Below, one piece after another: positions 17,858 to 29,398 of a stretch of DNA of 48,917 nt. The DNA lies in NCBI GenBank assembly GCA_947166135.1, contig CAMVDB010000008.1:1-48917 (forward strand), read 5' to 3'. The position numbers and the translations under genes were made by a program. Position 1 is the first letter of the stretch, and each line of letters opens with the position of its first letter. The DNA is from an uncultured Clostridia bacterium (GTDB lineage Bacteria; Bacillota; Clostridia; Oscillospirales; Acutalibacteraceae). Below the pieces are notes generated by a model. It worked only from the letters and a program-made list of their open reading frames with translations. It ran no database searches and was not told where the DNA came from.

Positions 17858-17875
17858 TTATCGGTGATCCGATAA
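17858..17875. promoter_or_regulatory. Perfect 7-bp hairpin just before the hydrolase ribosome site
   Basis: TTATCGG (17858-17864), four-base loop, CCGATAA (17869-17875). In the mRNA it ends about ten bases before the AAGGAGGAG element, so it could be an operator or modulate translation. No known riboswitch core is visible in the leader. Confidence 0.4.
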
Positions 17876-17921
17876 GTAAAATGACGCGTAAATCCTAAGT
17901 TGTCGCTTCATTTCGAGTCTT

Positions 17922-17950
17922 ATTTAACCACAAAATAACAAGAATTGCAA
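17922..17950 (-). promoter_or_regulatory. Promoter of the cell-wall hydrolase-like gene
   Basis: TTGCAA (17945-17950), 17-base spacer, TTAAAT (17922-17927) preceded by TG as an extended -10. Initiation would be near 17915, about 80 bases before the ATG. A second possible promoter lies further upstream near 18048-18080 (TTGTGA and TATATA, 17-base spacing), overlapping the end of the ylmC-like gene. Confidence 0.5.
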
Positions 17951-18074
17951 GTTTGTTACTTTTGCGTTTTAGTTCTTTTAAAGCACTATAAAACGCTTTT
18001 ATTTCGATTTTCGAAGTTTATTTTAGAAAAACTGTACATAATCAACAATATTATATAGTGCAATTTGCTAAGGT

Positions 18075-18380
18075 TCACAAAAATATTTGATGACAAAACG
18101 TTACAAAAGTATGACGATTTTTTGCTTTATTTACCTTTTTTTGCACACAATTTTCGACAAGGATCGCGTCCTCCCCTATCAGGCGGATATTCTCCCACTT
18201 GATCAGACAGTCGTCAGACCTACCGAAAAGCCCGAAAAACTTCGGTCTGCCGTAAACGATCAACGCTACGACCCTCGCACATGAAGTATCGACCTCGAGA
18301 TCGTCGACGAAACCGATCCGGCAGCCGCTTTTCGCATTGATGACTTCCTTCTTTCTCAATTCTTGCAATCTGCAGGGCAA
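18075..18380 (-). CDS. YlmC/YmxH family PRC-barrel sporulation-associated protein
   Basis: Small PRC-barrel protein of the YlmC/YmxH family, common in endospore formers; the molecular role is not established. The sequence shows LRKKEVINAKSGCRIGFVDD, then PKFFGLFGRSDD and IKWENIRLIGEDAILVEN, the family core. Start: GGGAGGTGAT lies only two bases before ATG 18386 but eight before TTG 18380, and TTG gives MPCRLQELRKKEVIN, which matches the family N-terminus, so TTG is chosen (101 aa). After the usual end near ILVE the frame continues with about 24 basic, AT-rich-coded residues, possibly an unconserved tail. Lies downstream of the V-ATPase operon terminator. Confidence 0.85.
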   Translation of the reverse strand: MPCRLQELRKKEVINAKSGCRIGFVDDLEVDTSCARVVALIVYGRPKFFGLFGRSDDCLIKWENIRLIGEDAILVENCVQKKVNKAKNRHTFVTFCHQIFL

Positions 18381-18419
18381 GATCATCACCTCCCTGCATT
18401 ATGATATTCATTATAAAGC

Positions 18420-18448
18420 AAAAAAATACACCCTCATGAAGAGGGTGT
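18420..18448 (-). terminator. Terminator of the V-type ATPase operon
   Basis: An 8-bp stem (18428-18435 with 18441-18448) with a five-base loop, followed on the minus strand by A and then seven T (18420-18426). It is 27 bases after the stop of the last ATPase gene. Confidence 0.9.
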
Positions 18449-18474
18449 GAATAAATTATGAATTTTACGGCCTG

Positions 18475-19122
18475 TTAATATCCGTGAGCCTGCTGCAGCA
18501 TCATATCCTTGACCTTCATCAGTCGCGTCTGGGTCGAACGCTCATTCTCATCCAGCTTACGGGTGATATAACGGATCTGCTCTCTGGTCTCGGGGATCAT
18601 AACATGCTCGAGGGCGTTGACGCGTCGGCGGGTCTTCTCGATCTCATCCGCCATCAGCTGACAGCTCTTCTCGATTTCTGCAAGCTTGATCAGGTCGGGC
18701 AGGATTTCGGAGAGCGACAGCACCGCATCGTCAAGATCCGCAGAGGTGAACGCAAAACCGTAGGAATAGATATCATTGGGATCGGGCGTTCGCGTCTCGG
18801 TATCGAAAACAGGAATATCCACGCTCATAATGTTGCGATAGGAAGTGCTGACATAGACCTCCTGCTTCGGTGCGAGCAGCGCCGCCTTCAATGTCTCGTC
18901 GCTCATGGCGGCTTTCGCGAGGACAAAATTGCCGTTCGCTTTAGCGAGTGCCTGCTCGACCTTCATTCTCAGGGCACGGTTCTCACGCACCATCTCGAGA
19001 AAGCGACGCATCAGCTCGTCGCGCTTATCCTTGAGGAGCTTGTGTCCTCTGGTGGCCGTATTCAGTTTTTTCTTGAGCCTCGTAAGCTCCATACGGGTCG
19101 GATTGACCTGCTTGACAGCCAT
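18475..19122 (-). CDS. ntpD: V-type ATP synthase subunit D (central shaft)
   Basis: Coiled-coil rotor shaft that turns inside the A3B3 head. The 215 aa length is typical. Signature N-terminus NPTRMELTRLKKKLNTATRGHKLLKDKRDEL; the C-terminus has another long helix with RRVNALEHVMIPETREQIRY, the conserved subunit D motif. Last gene of the operon, 80 bases after ntpB, ahead of the terminator. AAGGA lies upstream of ATG 19122. Confidence 0.97.
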   Translation of the reverse strand: MAVKQVNPTRMELTRLKKKLNTATRGHKLLKDKRDELMRRFLEMVRENRALRMKVEQALAKANGNFVLAKAAMSDETLKAALLAPKQEVYVSTSYRNIMSVDIPVFDTETRTPDPNDIYSYGFAFTSADLDDAVLSLSEILPDLIKLAEIEKSCQLMADEIEKTRRRVNALEHVMIPETREQIRYITRKLDENERSTQTRLMKVKDMMLQQAHGY

Positions 19123-19202
19123 ATTATCAAGTCCTTCACAGAGGGCGGCATCAGTCGCCCTGTTGGTTCATTTATTCCGGACGACCGACGGTCGATCCCA
19201 TA

Positions 19203-20567
19203 TCAGTAGTACATATCGAGGTACTTATCGTCGATACGCTTGAGTTCGGATCTCGGGAGGATACGTAAGAGCTCCCAGCCGAGGTCGAGGGTCTCTTCGA
19301 TCGAGCGATTGGTCTCATAGCCCTGAGAGACATATTCCTTCTCAAAGCGGTCTGCAAACTGCGCGTACAGCTTGTCGATATCCGTCAAAGCGGATTCACC
19401 CAGAATGACCATCAGCTCTTTGGCGTCCTTACCGCGGGCATAAGCGGAGAACAGCTGGTTCATCGTATTCGCATGATCGGCACGGGTCTTACCCTCGCCG
19501 ATACCCTTATCCTTAAGTCGGGACAGGGACGGCAGAACGTCGATCGGAGGCGCGATATTCTTGCGGTACAACTCACGGGAGAGGATGATCTGACCCTCGG
19601 TGATGTAACCGGTCAGGTCGGGAATGGGATGGGTCTTGTCATCCTCGGGCATGGTCAGGATCGGGATCAGGGTGATGGAGCCCTTCTTGCCCTTTTGACG
19701 TCCTGCTCTCTCATAAAGCGTCGCAAGATCGGTGTACATGTAGCCGGGATAACCGCGACGACCGGGAACTTCCTTGCGCGCGGCGGAAACCTCACGCAGA
19801 GCGTCGGCGTAGTTTGTGATATCTGTCATGATGACCAGAACGTGCATATCGGCTTCAAAAGCGAGATATTCTGCGGCGGTCAGCGCCATACGGGGCGTAG
19901 AGATACGCTCGATCGCAGGGTCATTCGCGAGGTTCACAAACATGACGGTACGGTCGATCGCGCCGGTTTCCTTAAAGCTTTCGATAAAGTAGTTACTCTC
20001 TTCAAAGGTAATACCCATCGCGGCAAAAACGACCGCAAACTGCTCATCGGTACCGCGAACACGCGCCTGACGCGCGATCTGTGCCGCGAGCTGGGCATGC
20101 GGCAGACCGGAGGCGGAAAAGATCGGAAGCTTCTGACCTCTTACGAGGGTATTCAGTCCGTCAATCGCGGAGACGCCCGTCTGGATGAACTCCTGCGGGT
20201 AATTGCGGGCATAGGGATTCATCGGCAGACCGTTGATATCCATGCGTTTGACAGGCAGGATATCGGGTCCGCCGTCGATCGGCTTGCCCATTCCGTCGAA
20301 TACGCGGGAGAGCATATCGGTCGAGACACCGAGCTCCATGGATTTACCTAAGAAGCGGACTTTTGAATTGGAGAGGTTGATACCGGCGGCGGAGTCGAAC
20401 AGCTGGACCAAAGCTTCCTCGCCGTTAATCTCAAGCACCTTACAGCGGCGAACTTCTCCGGAGGCGAGTTCGATCTCACCGAGGTCATTGTAGCTGACGT
20501 CGCTGACGCCCTTGACAAGCATCAGAGGACCCGCTACCTCTTCGATAGTTCTGTACTCCTTCGGCAT
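19203..20567 (-). CDS. ntpB: V-type ATP synthase subunit B (non-catalytic head subunit)
   Basis: Regulatory nucleotide-binding-fold subunit alternating with A in the hexameric head. Family N-terminus [20 protein letters not shown], with [20 protein letters not shown] and [20 protein letters not shown] visible; the P-loop is degenerate, as expected for B. Start: ATG 20567 stands nine bases after an AAGGGGG element and overlaps the end of ntpA, giving 454 aa. An upstream ATG at 20576 abuts the ribosome site, and longer upstream readings run inside ntpA, so they are rejected. Tightly coupled to ntpA. Confidence 0.97.
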   Translation of the reverse strand: MPKEYRTIEEVAGPLMLVKGVSDVSYNDLGEIELASGEVRRCKVLEINGEEALVQLFDSAAGINLSNSKVRFLGKSMELGVSTDMLSRVFDGMGKPIDGGPDILPVKRMDINGLPMNPYARNYPQEFIQTGVSAIDGLNTLVRGQKLPIFSASGLPHAQLAAQIARQARVRGTDEQFAVVFAAMGITFEESNYFIESFKETGAIDRTVMFVNLANDPAIERISTPRMALTAAEYLAFEADMHVLVIMTDITNYADALREVSAARKEVPGRRGYPGYMYTDLATLYERAGRQKGKKGSITLIPILTMPEDDKTHPIPDLTGYITEGQIILSRELYRKNIAPPIDVLPSLSRLKDKGIGEGKTRADHANTMNQLFSAYARGKDAKELMVILGESALTDIDKLYAQFADRFEKEYVSQGYETNRSIEETLDLGWELLRILPRSELKRIDDKYLDMYY

Positions 20568-20568
20568 A

Positions 20569-22338
20569 TCACTCATCCCCCTTCTTGATGATCTGATCGA
20601 TATCGATATCGAGATTGTGGAGAATGTCATCATAGACAGTCTCGATCTCATCTTCCTTTACATATTTGAAACGACCGATTCGCTCACGGATCGGCATGTT
20701 GATCAGCGGATCGAGCTGAGCCCCCTTAGACAGAGCGGCAGTACTCTTGTCGTAGAACGCCATTACCAGCTGCATCATGTGATACTGCTTCTTGAGCGTA
20801 GTGTAGGTATCGATCTCATGGAAAGCGTTCTGGTGGAGGAAGTCCTCACGAATGGAACGAGCCGCCTCGAGCTTGATACGATCGGTGTCGGACAGAGCGT
20901 CCATACCGACGAGCTTGACGATCTCTTCGAGTTCGCTCTCCTCCTGCAGCAAATGCATGACGCGTGCACGCAGATCCATCCAATCGGATGCGACGTTCTC
21001 CTGATACCACTTCGCCATCGTATCGACATACAGTGAGTAGGAGGTCAGCCAGTTGACTGCCGGGAAATGGCGCTTATACGCCAGTCCCGCGTCGAGACCC
21101 CAGAACACCTTGACGATACGCAAAGTAGCCTGAGATACCGGCTCGGAGATATCACCGCCGGGAGGCGATACAGCGCCGATAACGGACAGGGAACCTTCCT
21201 CTTCGTCGGAGCCGAGGGTGATGACGCGACCGGCGCGCTCATAGAACTGAGCAAGGCGGGAACCCAGATAAGCGGGATAACCCTCTTCACCGGGCATTTC
21301 TTCCAGACGTCCGGACATCTCACGCAGCGCCTCAGCCCAGCGGGAGGTGGAATCAGCCATCAATGCGACGGAATAACCCATATCACGGAAATACTCGGCG
21401 ATGGTGATACCGGTGTAGATCGAAGCCTCACGCGCCGCAACGGGCATATCGGAGGTGTTTGCAATCAGTACGGTACGTTCCATCAGGCTGTGACCGGTCT
21501 TAGGGTCGAGCAGCTCGGGAAATTCGTTCAGAACGTCGGTCATCTCGTTGCCGCGCTCGCCGCAACCGATGTAAACAACGATATCCGCTTCAGCCCATTT
21601 CGCGAGCTGGTGCTGAACAACGGTCTTACCCGAACCGAAGGGACCGGGAACGGAAGCAACGCCGCCCTTCGCGATCGGGAACAGCGTATCGATGACGCGC
21701 TGACCGGTGATCAGGGGCATATTGGGCGAAAGCTTCTGCTTATAGGGTCTGCCGATACGGACAGGCCACTTCTGCATGAGAGTGAGTTCAAAACGCTCGC
21801 CCTTCTCATTCTCCGTAATAGCTACGGTATCGGTAACATGATACTCGCCTGAATTGATCTCCTTGATCACACCGCCCATACCGACGGGAACCATGATCTT
21901 ATGCAGGACGATCTCGGTCTCCTGAACGGTACCGATCACGTCACCGGGCTCGACCTTATCGCCGACAGCTTTCTCAGCCTTGAACTGCCAAACCTTATCA
22001 CGCTTCAAAGCAGGTACGGAAACGCCGCGGCTGAGGTTGTTGCCGCTGACCTTCATGATATCGTCCAAGGGGCGCTGGATACCGTCGTAGATGCTCTCGA
22101 TCAATCCGGGACCGAGCTCAACGCTGAGCTGGTTGCCGGTGGATACCACGGGTTCTCCGGGACCTAAACCCGAAGTCTCCTCATAAACCTGGATAGAGGC
22201 GCGGTCGCCGTGCATCTCGATAACCTCGCCGATGAGGTTCATATTCGATACATGCACAACGTCGAACATATTACAGTCGCGCATACCGTCGGCGATAACC
22301 AACGGACCCGCTACCTTCTTAATTACACCTGTACTCAT
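20569..22338 (-). CDS. ntpA: V-type ATP synthase subunit A (catalytic head subunit)
   Basis: Catalytic ATP-hydrolysing or synthesising subunit (589 aa, normal). N-terminal barrel [20 protein letters not shown], the bulge (non-homologous) region around 110-190, P-loop GPFGSGKTV, Walker B area [20 protein letters not shown] and the C-terminal helical domain. The 97-base gap upstream, before ntpF-type subunit F, is unusual for this compact operon and holds a large imperfect palindrome (22359-22437). Confidence 0.98.
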   Translation of the reverse strand: MSTGVIKKVAGPLVIADGMRDCNMFDVVHVSNMNLIGEVIEMHGDRASIQVYEETSGLGPGEPVVSTGNQLSVELGPGLIESIYDGIQRPLDDIMKVSGNNLSRGVSVPALKRDKVWQFKAEKAVGDKVEPGDVIGTVQETEIVLHKIMVPVGMGGVIKEINSGEYHVTDTVAITENEKGERFELTLMQKWPVRIGRPYKQKLSPNMPLITGQRVIDTLFPIAKGGVASVPGPFGSGKTVVQHQLAKWAEADIVVYIGCGERGNEMTDVLNEFPELLDPKTGHSLMERTVLIANTSDMPVAAREASIYTGITIAEYFRDMGYSVALMADSTSRWAEALREMSGRLEEMPGEEGYPAYLGSRLAQFYERAGRVITLGSDEEEGSLSVIGAVSPPGGDISEPVSQATLRIVKVFWGLDAGLAYKRHFPAVNWLTSYSLYVDTMAKWYQENVASDWMDLRARVMHLLQEESELEEIVKLVGMDALSDTDRIKLEAARSIREDFLHQNAFHEIDTYTTLKKQYHMMQLVMAFYDKSTAALSKGAQLDPLINMPIRERIGRFKYVKEDEIETVYDDILHNLDIDIDQIIKKGDE

Positions 22339-22358
22339 AAATATCAGTCCTTTATTAA

Positions 22359-22437
22359 AGTCAGAAGTGAAAAGCTGACGCTATCTGATCCAAAGCAGCG
22401 TCATTCCGTGCTGAATTCTGATTACCGACTTCTAACT
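22359..22437. repeat. Large imperfect palindrome inside the V-ATPase operon
   Basis: Outer arms 22359-22368 (AGTCAGAAGT) and 22428-22437 (ACTTCTAACT) pair over ten positions, one as a G-U type pair. Nested arms 22376-22382 (TGACGCT) and 22397-22403 (AGCGTCA) pair perfectly over seven. The element fills the gap between subunit F and subunit A genes. It could be an mRNA processing or stoichiometry signal, or a small palindromic mobile repeat; no second copy was noticed in the window. Confidence 0.55.
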
Positions 22438-22756
22438 AATCGTTAAATATATCACTGCCGACTGCCTTCTCGACAGAACGGCGAACCGCACTGAGCCCTT
22501 CGCCGGTATTGCCCGATACGCCGGGTATCAGGATAATAGCGGGTGAAGGAGCGCTGCGGTATTTCTCTATTTCCTTATCAAGGGTCATGGCGGCTGCCTC
22601 GGTCACATAGATGATGCTGTAGCTCTCATTCTGGCAGAGCCTCTTGAACATCAAGGTTCCCTCTTCCCCTTCTTCATAAACAAAGGGATCGAGTCCGAGA
22701 GCGGCAAAGCCGTAGATACTCTCTTTATCGCCGACAACGGCAATCCTGTTAGACAT
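22436..22756 (-). CDS. V-type ATP synthase subunit F (central stalk)
   Basis: Small Rossmann-like stalk protein that binds subunit D (106 aa, family about 100; called NtpG in Enterococcus hirae). Features: IAVVGDKESIYGFAALGLDP at the start, IIYVTEAAAMTLDKEIEKY and PAIILIPGVSGNTGEGLSAV towards the end. Overlaps the preceding subunit C gene by eight bases. The last bases enter the palindromic element. Confidence 0.95.
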   Translation of the reverse strand: MSNRIAVVGDKESIYGFAALGLDPFVYEEGEEGTLMFKRLCQNESYSIIYVTEAAAMTLDKEIEKYRSAPSPAIILIPGVSGNTGEGLSAVRRSVEKAVGSDIFND

Positions 22757-23717
22757 ACATGCTCCTCAGTCTTTCTTTGACGGTTTCCTCAGAGAGGTTG
22801 TTTACCTTCGCGGAGAGGATCAGGCGTACAGCCTTCATCTCGTTCTCACGCGCAAGGATATAAGCAACGATGGGACCGACGCCGAAGGGTTCCCACTTCT
22901 GGGAACGCATCACCTCGGTCAGATAATCGTCGCACCACTTCTCGAAAGCGGACATCGAGGTACGGATCGCCTCGACAGCACCCTTATAATCGGTCAGATT
23001 CAGATACGCAATGATCGCGTCAAAATCCAGCGCCGCGGCTGCGGAAAGCTTCTCAATATCAAGGGAGTCGCACTCCGCCATTGCTCTGAGGATAAAATCA
23101 TGAGATTTCTTGGTTTTAGCCGAACGTACAGCGATCTTGATATCACCCGAAGCAGCAAAAAGCTCGCAGTACAGACGGATGATCTCGTTATCACTCTGCT
23201 TACCGAGAGTAACGACATGTTCCATGCACGCTTTATCGATGATCATATCGCAAAGCTGACCGTCAGAGGTCTGAAGCAGCGCAGTCATCGCTTCTCGGGT
23301 ACAGTCCTGCATATACTCAGGCAGACGCTGATACTCACGATTGCTGACAGCGTCAAATAATTCCATCGGATCGCATACTGCGTTATAGAGCAGCATGCCG
23401 TCGGGCTTTTCATCACGGGTCACGCACTTGATCGCGACCTTGAGATTATGGAAATCGCTCGGCACGCGCAGAAAGTCAAAGACCTCCTGTTCGGTCACGA
23501 TCTCGCCGATAAAATCCCAAAGCTTCTTCTCTTCGAGAGAAAGGAGTGCTTCGGCATCCTTAACATCGTTATTATCGCCCCAGCCCTTATCGCGGAGCAA
23601 ACGGATCGCAGACGGTGTATCCTTCGCGGAAAGAAGCGAAAGAAGATCGCCGTCATTCAGAAGCCTTGTCTCACGGAAGCGGATGCGCGCCACAGCATAA
23701 GTATAATCCTGCTGCAT
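22749..23717 (-). CDS. ntpC: V-type ATP synthase subunit C (rotor-to-shaft connector)
   Basis: Funnel-shaped subunit linking the K ring to the D/F shaft. The N-terminus YTYAVARIRFRETRLLNDGDL and the repeated three-lobe helical pattern fit the family; 322 aa is normal to slightly short. Start ATG 23717 is six bases after GGGGG; ATG 23723 is too close to that element, and longer upstream readings lie inside ntpE. The end ILSAKVNNLSEETVKERLR is a typical subunit C C-terminus. Overlaps subunit F by eight bases. Confidence 0.94.
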   Translation of the reverse strand: MQQDYTYAVARIRFRETRLLNDGDLLSLLSAKDTPSAIRLLRDKGWGDNNDVKDAEALLSLEEKKLWDFIGEIVTEQEVFDFLRVPSDFHNLKVAIKCVTRDEKPDGMLLYNAVCDPMELFDAVSNREYQRLPEYMQDCTREAMTALLQTSDGQLCDMIIDKACMEHVVTLGKQSDNEIIRLYCELFAASGDIKIAVRSAKTKKSHDFILRAMAECDSLDIEKLSAAAALDFDAIIAYLNLTDYKGAVEAIRTSMSAFEKWCDDYLTEVMRSQKWEPFGVGPIVAYILARENEMKAVRLILSAKVNNLSEETVKERLRSMYV

Positions 23718-23730
23718 AGTCATCCCCCGT

Positions 23731-24312
23731 TCAGAAAAGCAGTTTGCCGGCTCTGTCGGACAGCGACTCCGCCTCACCGGCGAAGATCGCGTCGAAGGAG
23801 CAGTTCTGCTCAATGCCGCCGTAGCGCAGGATGAATCCCGCGTCGATCGGGGCACATTCATCGGAAAGTGTCAGCGAACCCTTTGCGATACCCGAGAGTT
23901 TATCCATCAGATCGGCGGGCATTCTCCCGCGATCCTTCTCACCGAAAAGTATCTCGCCGTTCTCAGGCATCGAGTACTTCTCGACCATCTTAGCGATCAG
24001 GTCGAAGTACTCGTCGTCGGGAAGCTGTTTTACAGCGCTGAGTCCCTCGTTGAGCATCGTTTGGATGATGCTCTGCTTGGTGTAGAGCATCACGCGCTTT
24101 TCTTCGAGGTCAGCGGCGGATTCGCCGCGCTTTTTGATATCAGCCACACGGGCGGCAGTTTTATCCCTACCGTCTGCGGCAATAGACTGAGCCTTTACCT
24201 GAGCCTCGGCGATGATCGCGTCAGCCTTCTTCTGTGCTTCGGCAATCACCTTATCACAGACATCCTTGGTATCCAACTCGATCTGTTCGATTATCTTATC
24301 AATACCGGACAT
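23731..24312 (-). CDS. ntpE: V-type ATP synthase subunit E (peripheral stalk)
   Basis: Peripheral stator subunit (193 aa). A long N-terminal Ala/Glu/Lys-rich helix (VCDKVIAEAQKKADAIIAEA) forms a coiled coil with the H/G subunit; the C-terminal globular domain includes FILRYGGIEQNCSFDAIFA, typical of the family. Start ATG 24312 lies 12 bases after the ntpK stop. Confidence 0.94.
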   Translation of the reverse strand: MSGIDKIIEQIELDTKDVCDKVIAEAQKKADAIIAEAQVKAQSIAADGRDKTAARVADIKKRGESAADLEEKRVMLYTKQSIIQTMLNEGLSAVKQLPDDEYFDLIAKMVEKYSMPENGEILFGEKDRGRMPADLMDKLSGIAKGSLTLSDECAPIDAGFILRYGGIEQNCSFDAIFAGEAESLSDRAGKLLF

Positions 24313-24324
24313 ATTCTTCTCCGC

Positions 24325-26833
<2,509 letters not shown>

Positions 26834-26865
26834 CATGCCCTCCTTACTGCTTCAAGCTTATCAGA

Positions 26866-27177
26866 TCAAACCAGGGTTTCACGGATAAGCTTATTGATCA
26901 CATTCTGTTTATTCTTGATTGTTTTTTCTGTCAGAGCCTGAGCATCCGCCTCAGCATGAGCCTTACGCTCCTTCACGATCGCGTCGGCGCGGCTCTTTGC
27001 CTCATCAGCGGCACGGGTATCGAGCTCAGCTGCCTTGACCTTTGCCTGAGCAATCAGCTCGTCGGCGTGTCTCTCGGCGTCGGCGATCAACTGCTGCGCC
27101 CTGAGTTCCGCGTTTTCACGGGCTTCATTTGCCTTCAGCTCCGCCTCTCTGACTCTATCTATTGTGGAACCAGCCAT
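26866..27177 (-). CDS. V-type ATP synthase subunit H/G (peripheral stalk coiled coil)
   Basis: Short, nearly all-helical subunit (103 aa) rich in Ala, Glu, Lys and Arg (DRVREAELKANEARENAELR), which pairs with subunit E in the peripheral stalk (NtpF in Enterococcus, G in Thermus). First gene of the operon, about 30 bases after the predicted -10. ATG 27177 is preceded by GGTGGTGAT. Confidence 0.9.
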   Translation of the reverse strand: MAGSTIDRVREAELKANEARENAELRAQQLIADAERHADELIAQAKVKAAELDTRAADEAKSRADAIVKERKAHAEADAQALTEKTIKNKQNVINKLIRETLV

Positions 27178-27208
27178 CTAATCACCACCATATAGCGTAT
27201 TCTAGTTT

Positions 27209-27237
27209 ATAATAACCTCTAAAGCCCGTTAAGTCAA
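27209..27237 (-). promoter_or_regulatory. Promoter of the V-type ATPase operon
   Basis: TTGACT (27232-27237), 17-base spacer, TATTAT (27209-27214): a near-consensus sigma-A promoter about 30 bases before the first gene. It faces away from the spoIIGA promoter about 120 bases to the right. Confidence 0.8.
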
Positions 27238-27358
27238 ATGTTTTTTCTGAATTTTGTACAAATTCTGCATATTGTCAATAAAATCAGCATGACATACCCG
27301 ATCAAAACGGTTTTATCCTCAAACCAATCAGATTGTTACAAGAAAATGCAAAGGCGCT

Positions 27359-27391
27359 TTGACACGAACCGCATAGCACCTGTGTCATAAT
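27359..27391 (+). promoter_or_regulatory. spoIIGA-sigE promoter with long (21-base) spacer
   Basis: A perfect TTGACA (27359-27364) is followed after 21 bases by CATAAT (27386-27391), about 27 bases before the spoIIGA start. The spoIIG promoter of B. subtilis is known for a similar over-long spacer and needs phosphorylated Spo0A. I found no exact TGTCGAA box here, so Spo0A control is inferred from spacing and gene content. Confidence 0.6.
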
Positions 27392-27417
27392 ATTTGCAAA
27401 CGATAACGGGGGTCGGC

Positions 27418-28200
27418 ATGACAGTATATGTAGATGTTCTGTTATTTATCAATACCGTTTTCAACTACGCCGTTCTGATGACAGCCGACGGACTTCTCAA
27501 ACGACAATGCCGTCTGTGGCGGCTCATCACGGGAGCGTTGATCGGTGCGGTGTTCTCGCTGAGTATCTTTCTCGATCTCAACAGCTTCTGGTATCTTCTG
27601 CTGATCAGGATCGTATCATCATGTATCCTGACGGCGGTAACCTTCGGCTTTCACGGAAAAGGAGCATTTTTCAGGGCACTGGCGATGACCTTCTGTGTAT
27701 CATTGCTCTACTGCGGCGCTGTGATACTATTCTATCAATTATTCAAACCGCCTAATATGCTGATCGTCAACGATGTGCCGTACTTTCAGATCAACCCGCT
27801 TATCCTCGTGCTGCTGACAGCGGTTATCTATCTGATCCTACTGTTATGCAACAAGCTGTTCCGTGAGAGGATCAAAGCTACTGTTGTGCCGCTGACTTTT
27901 ACCATCGATAACCGGGACTATTCCTGTATCGGGAAGATCGACACGGGCTGTAATCTGATCGAACCGTTCTCCAAAGCACCCGTTATCATCGTCGACAGTA
28001 CGGTCATGACGCTGCCCGAGGAGCTTCCGCCGAGGATCATCCCCTACTCTACCATCGGAGGTTCATCCTATCTGAAAGCGATTAAAACAGATATGGTTTC
28101 CATCAATAAAGTAAAGGTCGATCAACCGGTCTACGTCGCCTGCATCGACAAACTGAACTCAAACTTCCACGCGATCATCAATTCTGACATCATAAGGTGA
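27418..28200 (+). CDS. spoIIGA: Sporulation sigma-E processing peptidase (SpoIIGA)
   Basis: Membrane aspartic protease that cuts the pro-sequence from pro-SigE in the mother cell after asymmetric septation. The N-terminal half has about five membrane helices ([18 protein letters not shown] onwards); the C-terminal half is the protease domain with [17 protein letters not shown], active-site Asp175. Length 260 aa, slightly shorter than Bacillus (309). Start ATG 27418 is preceded by a GGGGG element; an upstream in-frame start would lie in the promoter's transcript start zone. Four bases before sigE, so one operon. SpoIIR, the activating signal, is not in this window. Confidence 0.94.
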   Translation: MTVYVDVLLFINTVFNYAVLMTADGLLKRQCRLWRLITGALIGAVFSLSIFLDLNSFWYLLLIRIVSSCILTAVTFGFHGKGAFFRALAMTFCVSLLYCGAVILFYQLFKPPNMLIVNDVPYFQINPLILVLLTAVIYLILLLCNKLFRERIKATVVPLTFTIDNRDYSCIGKIDTGCNLIEPFSKAPVIIVDSTVMTLPEELPPRIIPYSTIGGSSYLKAIKTDMVSINKVKVDQPVYVACIDKLNSNFHAIINSDIIR

Positions 28201-28204
28201 TAAC

Positions 28205-28906
28205 ATGCAATTCCTGCGAAATTTTATCTTTAAACTGCGTTTCCTCTTCCTTTCCAACAGCGTTTACTACATCAACAGCGCCGGCGCACTTCCTCCTCCG
28301 TTAACAAAAAACGAAGAAGCCGTTATCCTAAAGCAAATACAAAACGGTGATGAAAAGGCGCGTGAGCCGCTGATCGTACATAACCTGAGGCTGGTAGTCT
28401 ATATCGCAAAGAAGTTTGAAAACAGCAACGTAAATATCGAGGACCTCATCAGTATCGGAACGATCGGGCTGATCAAGGCAGTCAATACCTTCTCCCCCGA
28501 CCGAAATATCAAGCTCGCGACCTATGCCTCGCGCTGTATCGAGAACGAGATCCTCATGTTCCTGCGTAAAACGACCCAGAGCAAGTACGAAATATCGATC
28601 GAAGAACCGCTTTCGACCGACTGGGACGGCAACGAGCTTTTACTAAGCGATATCCTCGGCTCGGATAACGATACTGTCAGTGCAGATATTGAGCAGGAAG
28701 CGGAACGCGCACAATTATTGGAGGCGGTCAGTCGCCTCAACACCCGCGAAGCGATGATCATGGAGCTGCGCTTCGGACTCAACGGCAACCGAGAACACAC
28801 ACAGAAACAGGTTGCCGACATGCTCGGAATCTCTCAATCCTACATATCCAGACTGGAGAAAAAAATCATTGGCAAGCTGAAAGCCGATCTGGAGAAGGTG
28901 ATATAA
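28205..28906 (+). CDS. sigE: RNA polymerase sporulation sigma factor SigE (pro-form)
   Basis: Mother-cell sigma factor made as an inactive precursor (233 aa). The first roughly 30 residues are a hydrophobic/basic pro-sequence ([19 protein letters not shown]). Region 2 follows ([38 protein letters not shown]), then region 3 and region 4 with the helix-turn-helix [25 protein letters not shown] at the end of spoIIGA serves as ribosome site. A bidirectional stem-loop follows the stop. Confidence 0.97.
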   Translation: MQFLRNFIFKLRFLFLSNSVYYINSAGALPPPLTKNEEAVILKQIQNGDEKAREPLIVHNLRLVVYIAKKFENSNVNIEDLISIGTIGLIKAVNTFSPDRNIKLATYASRCIENEILMFLRKTTQSKYEISIEEPLSTDWDGNELLLSDILGSDNDTVSADIEQEAERAQLLEAVSRLNTREAMIMELRFGLNGNREHTQKQVADMLGISQSYISRLEKKIIGKLKADLEKVI

Positions 28907-28909
28907 AAG

Positions 28910-28941
28910 CAGGCTGTTGCACAAATTGATGCAACAGCCTG
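28910..28941. terminator. Stem-loop between convergent sigE and the lipoprotein gene
   Basis: Perfect 12-bp stem (28910-28921 with 28930-28941), eight-base loop. T-rich bases follow on the minus strand (C then four T, 28905-28909); only TT follows on plus. It probably ends transcription from both sides, better for the minus-strand gene. Confidence 0.8.
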
Positions 28942-28961
28942 TTCCTTATGTGTGATCATAC

Positions 28962-29321
28962 TTACTCGTTGACGGCTGAAACATGATCCGGCGCATTTTC
29001 GTCAACGTTTCTGTCACCGTCACGGTTCTCTACGTCGCCGATGTTGCCGTCGCCGTCCTCGACCTCTCCGTTATCGATCATGCTGTCGACAGCGTCCTCG
29101 ATCATCTCACCCATATCGCTCTCGGTCGTATACTCGTTCTCGGTAGAAGTGTTCCTTCGGGTCTCGTTATCATCGATCCCCATCTCGGTAGCCGCCTTCT
29201 TCAAGCCCGAAGCCGCTTCGCTGGCGGTGTCTTTAACCTTCTTCTCCGTCTCGGTCATACAACCGGACAGCACCGCGGTCAGCATCAAAACGGCGCAGAT
29301 CATCGCTAATAATCGTTTCAT
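28962..29321 (-). CDS. Small acidic lipoprotein of unknown function
   Basis: 119 aa with a lipoprotein signal: basic start, hydrophobic stretch and lipobox LSGC at residues 18-21 (Cys21 as lipidation site). The mature part is helical near its start (KDTASEAASGLKKAATEMG), then Asp/Glu/Asn-rich and probably disordered. No enzymatic motif is seen and I recognise no family. AAGGAG lies upstream of ATG 29321. It follows a hairpin after the MORN-repeat gene. Confidence 0.75.
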   Translation of the reverse strand: MKRLLAMICAVLMLTAVLSGCMTETEKKVKDTASEAASGLKKAATEMGIDDNETRRNTSTENEYTTESDMGEMIEDAVDSMIDNGEVEDGDGNIGDVENRDGDRNVDENAPDHVSAVNE

Positions 29322-29344
29322 TATAATCTCCTTAAAGTAAAATA

Positions 29345-29373
29345 ATTACCGCCGCTAATACAGCGACGGTAAT
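29345..29373 (-). terminator. Probable terminator after the MORN-repeat gene
   Basis: Arms 29345-29356 and 29362-29373 form a 12-bp stem with one wobble pair and a five-base loop. On the minus strand it is followed by a T-rich stretch interrupted by A, so termination may be partial, allowing some read-through into the lipoprotein gene. Confidence 0.6.
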
Positions 29374-29398
29374 AGTATTTACCATAGATTGCGAATTA

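Noticed and set aside
17835..18060. c-di-AMP (ydaO) riboswitch before the cell-wall hydrolase gene
   Set aside because: Such genes often carry one, but the conserved core sequences are not visible.
23718..23861. Upstream extension of the subunit C frame
   Set aside because: Overlaps ntpE and has low-complexity composition; the ribosome site supports 23717.
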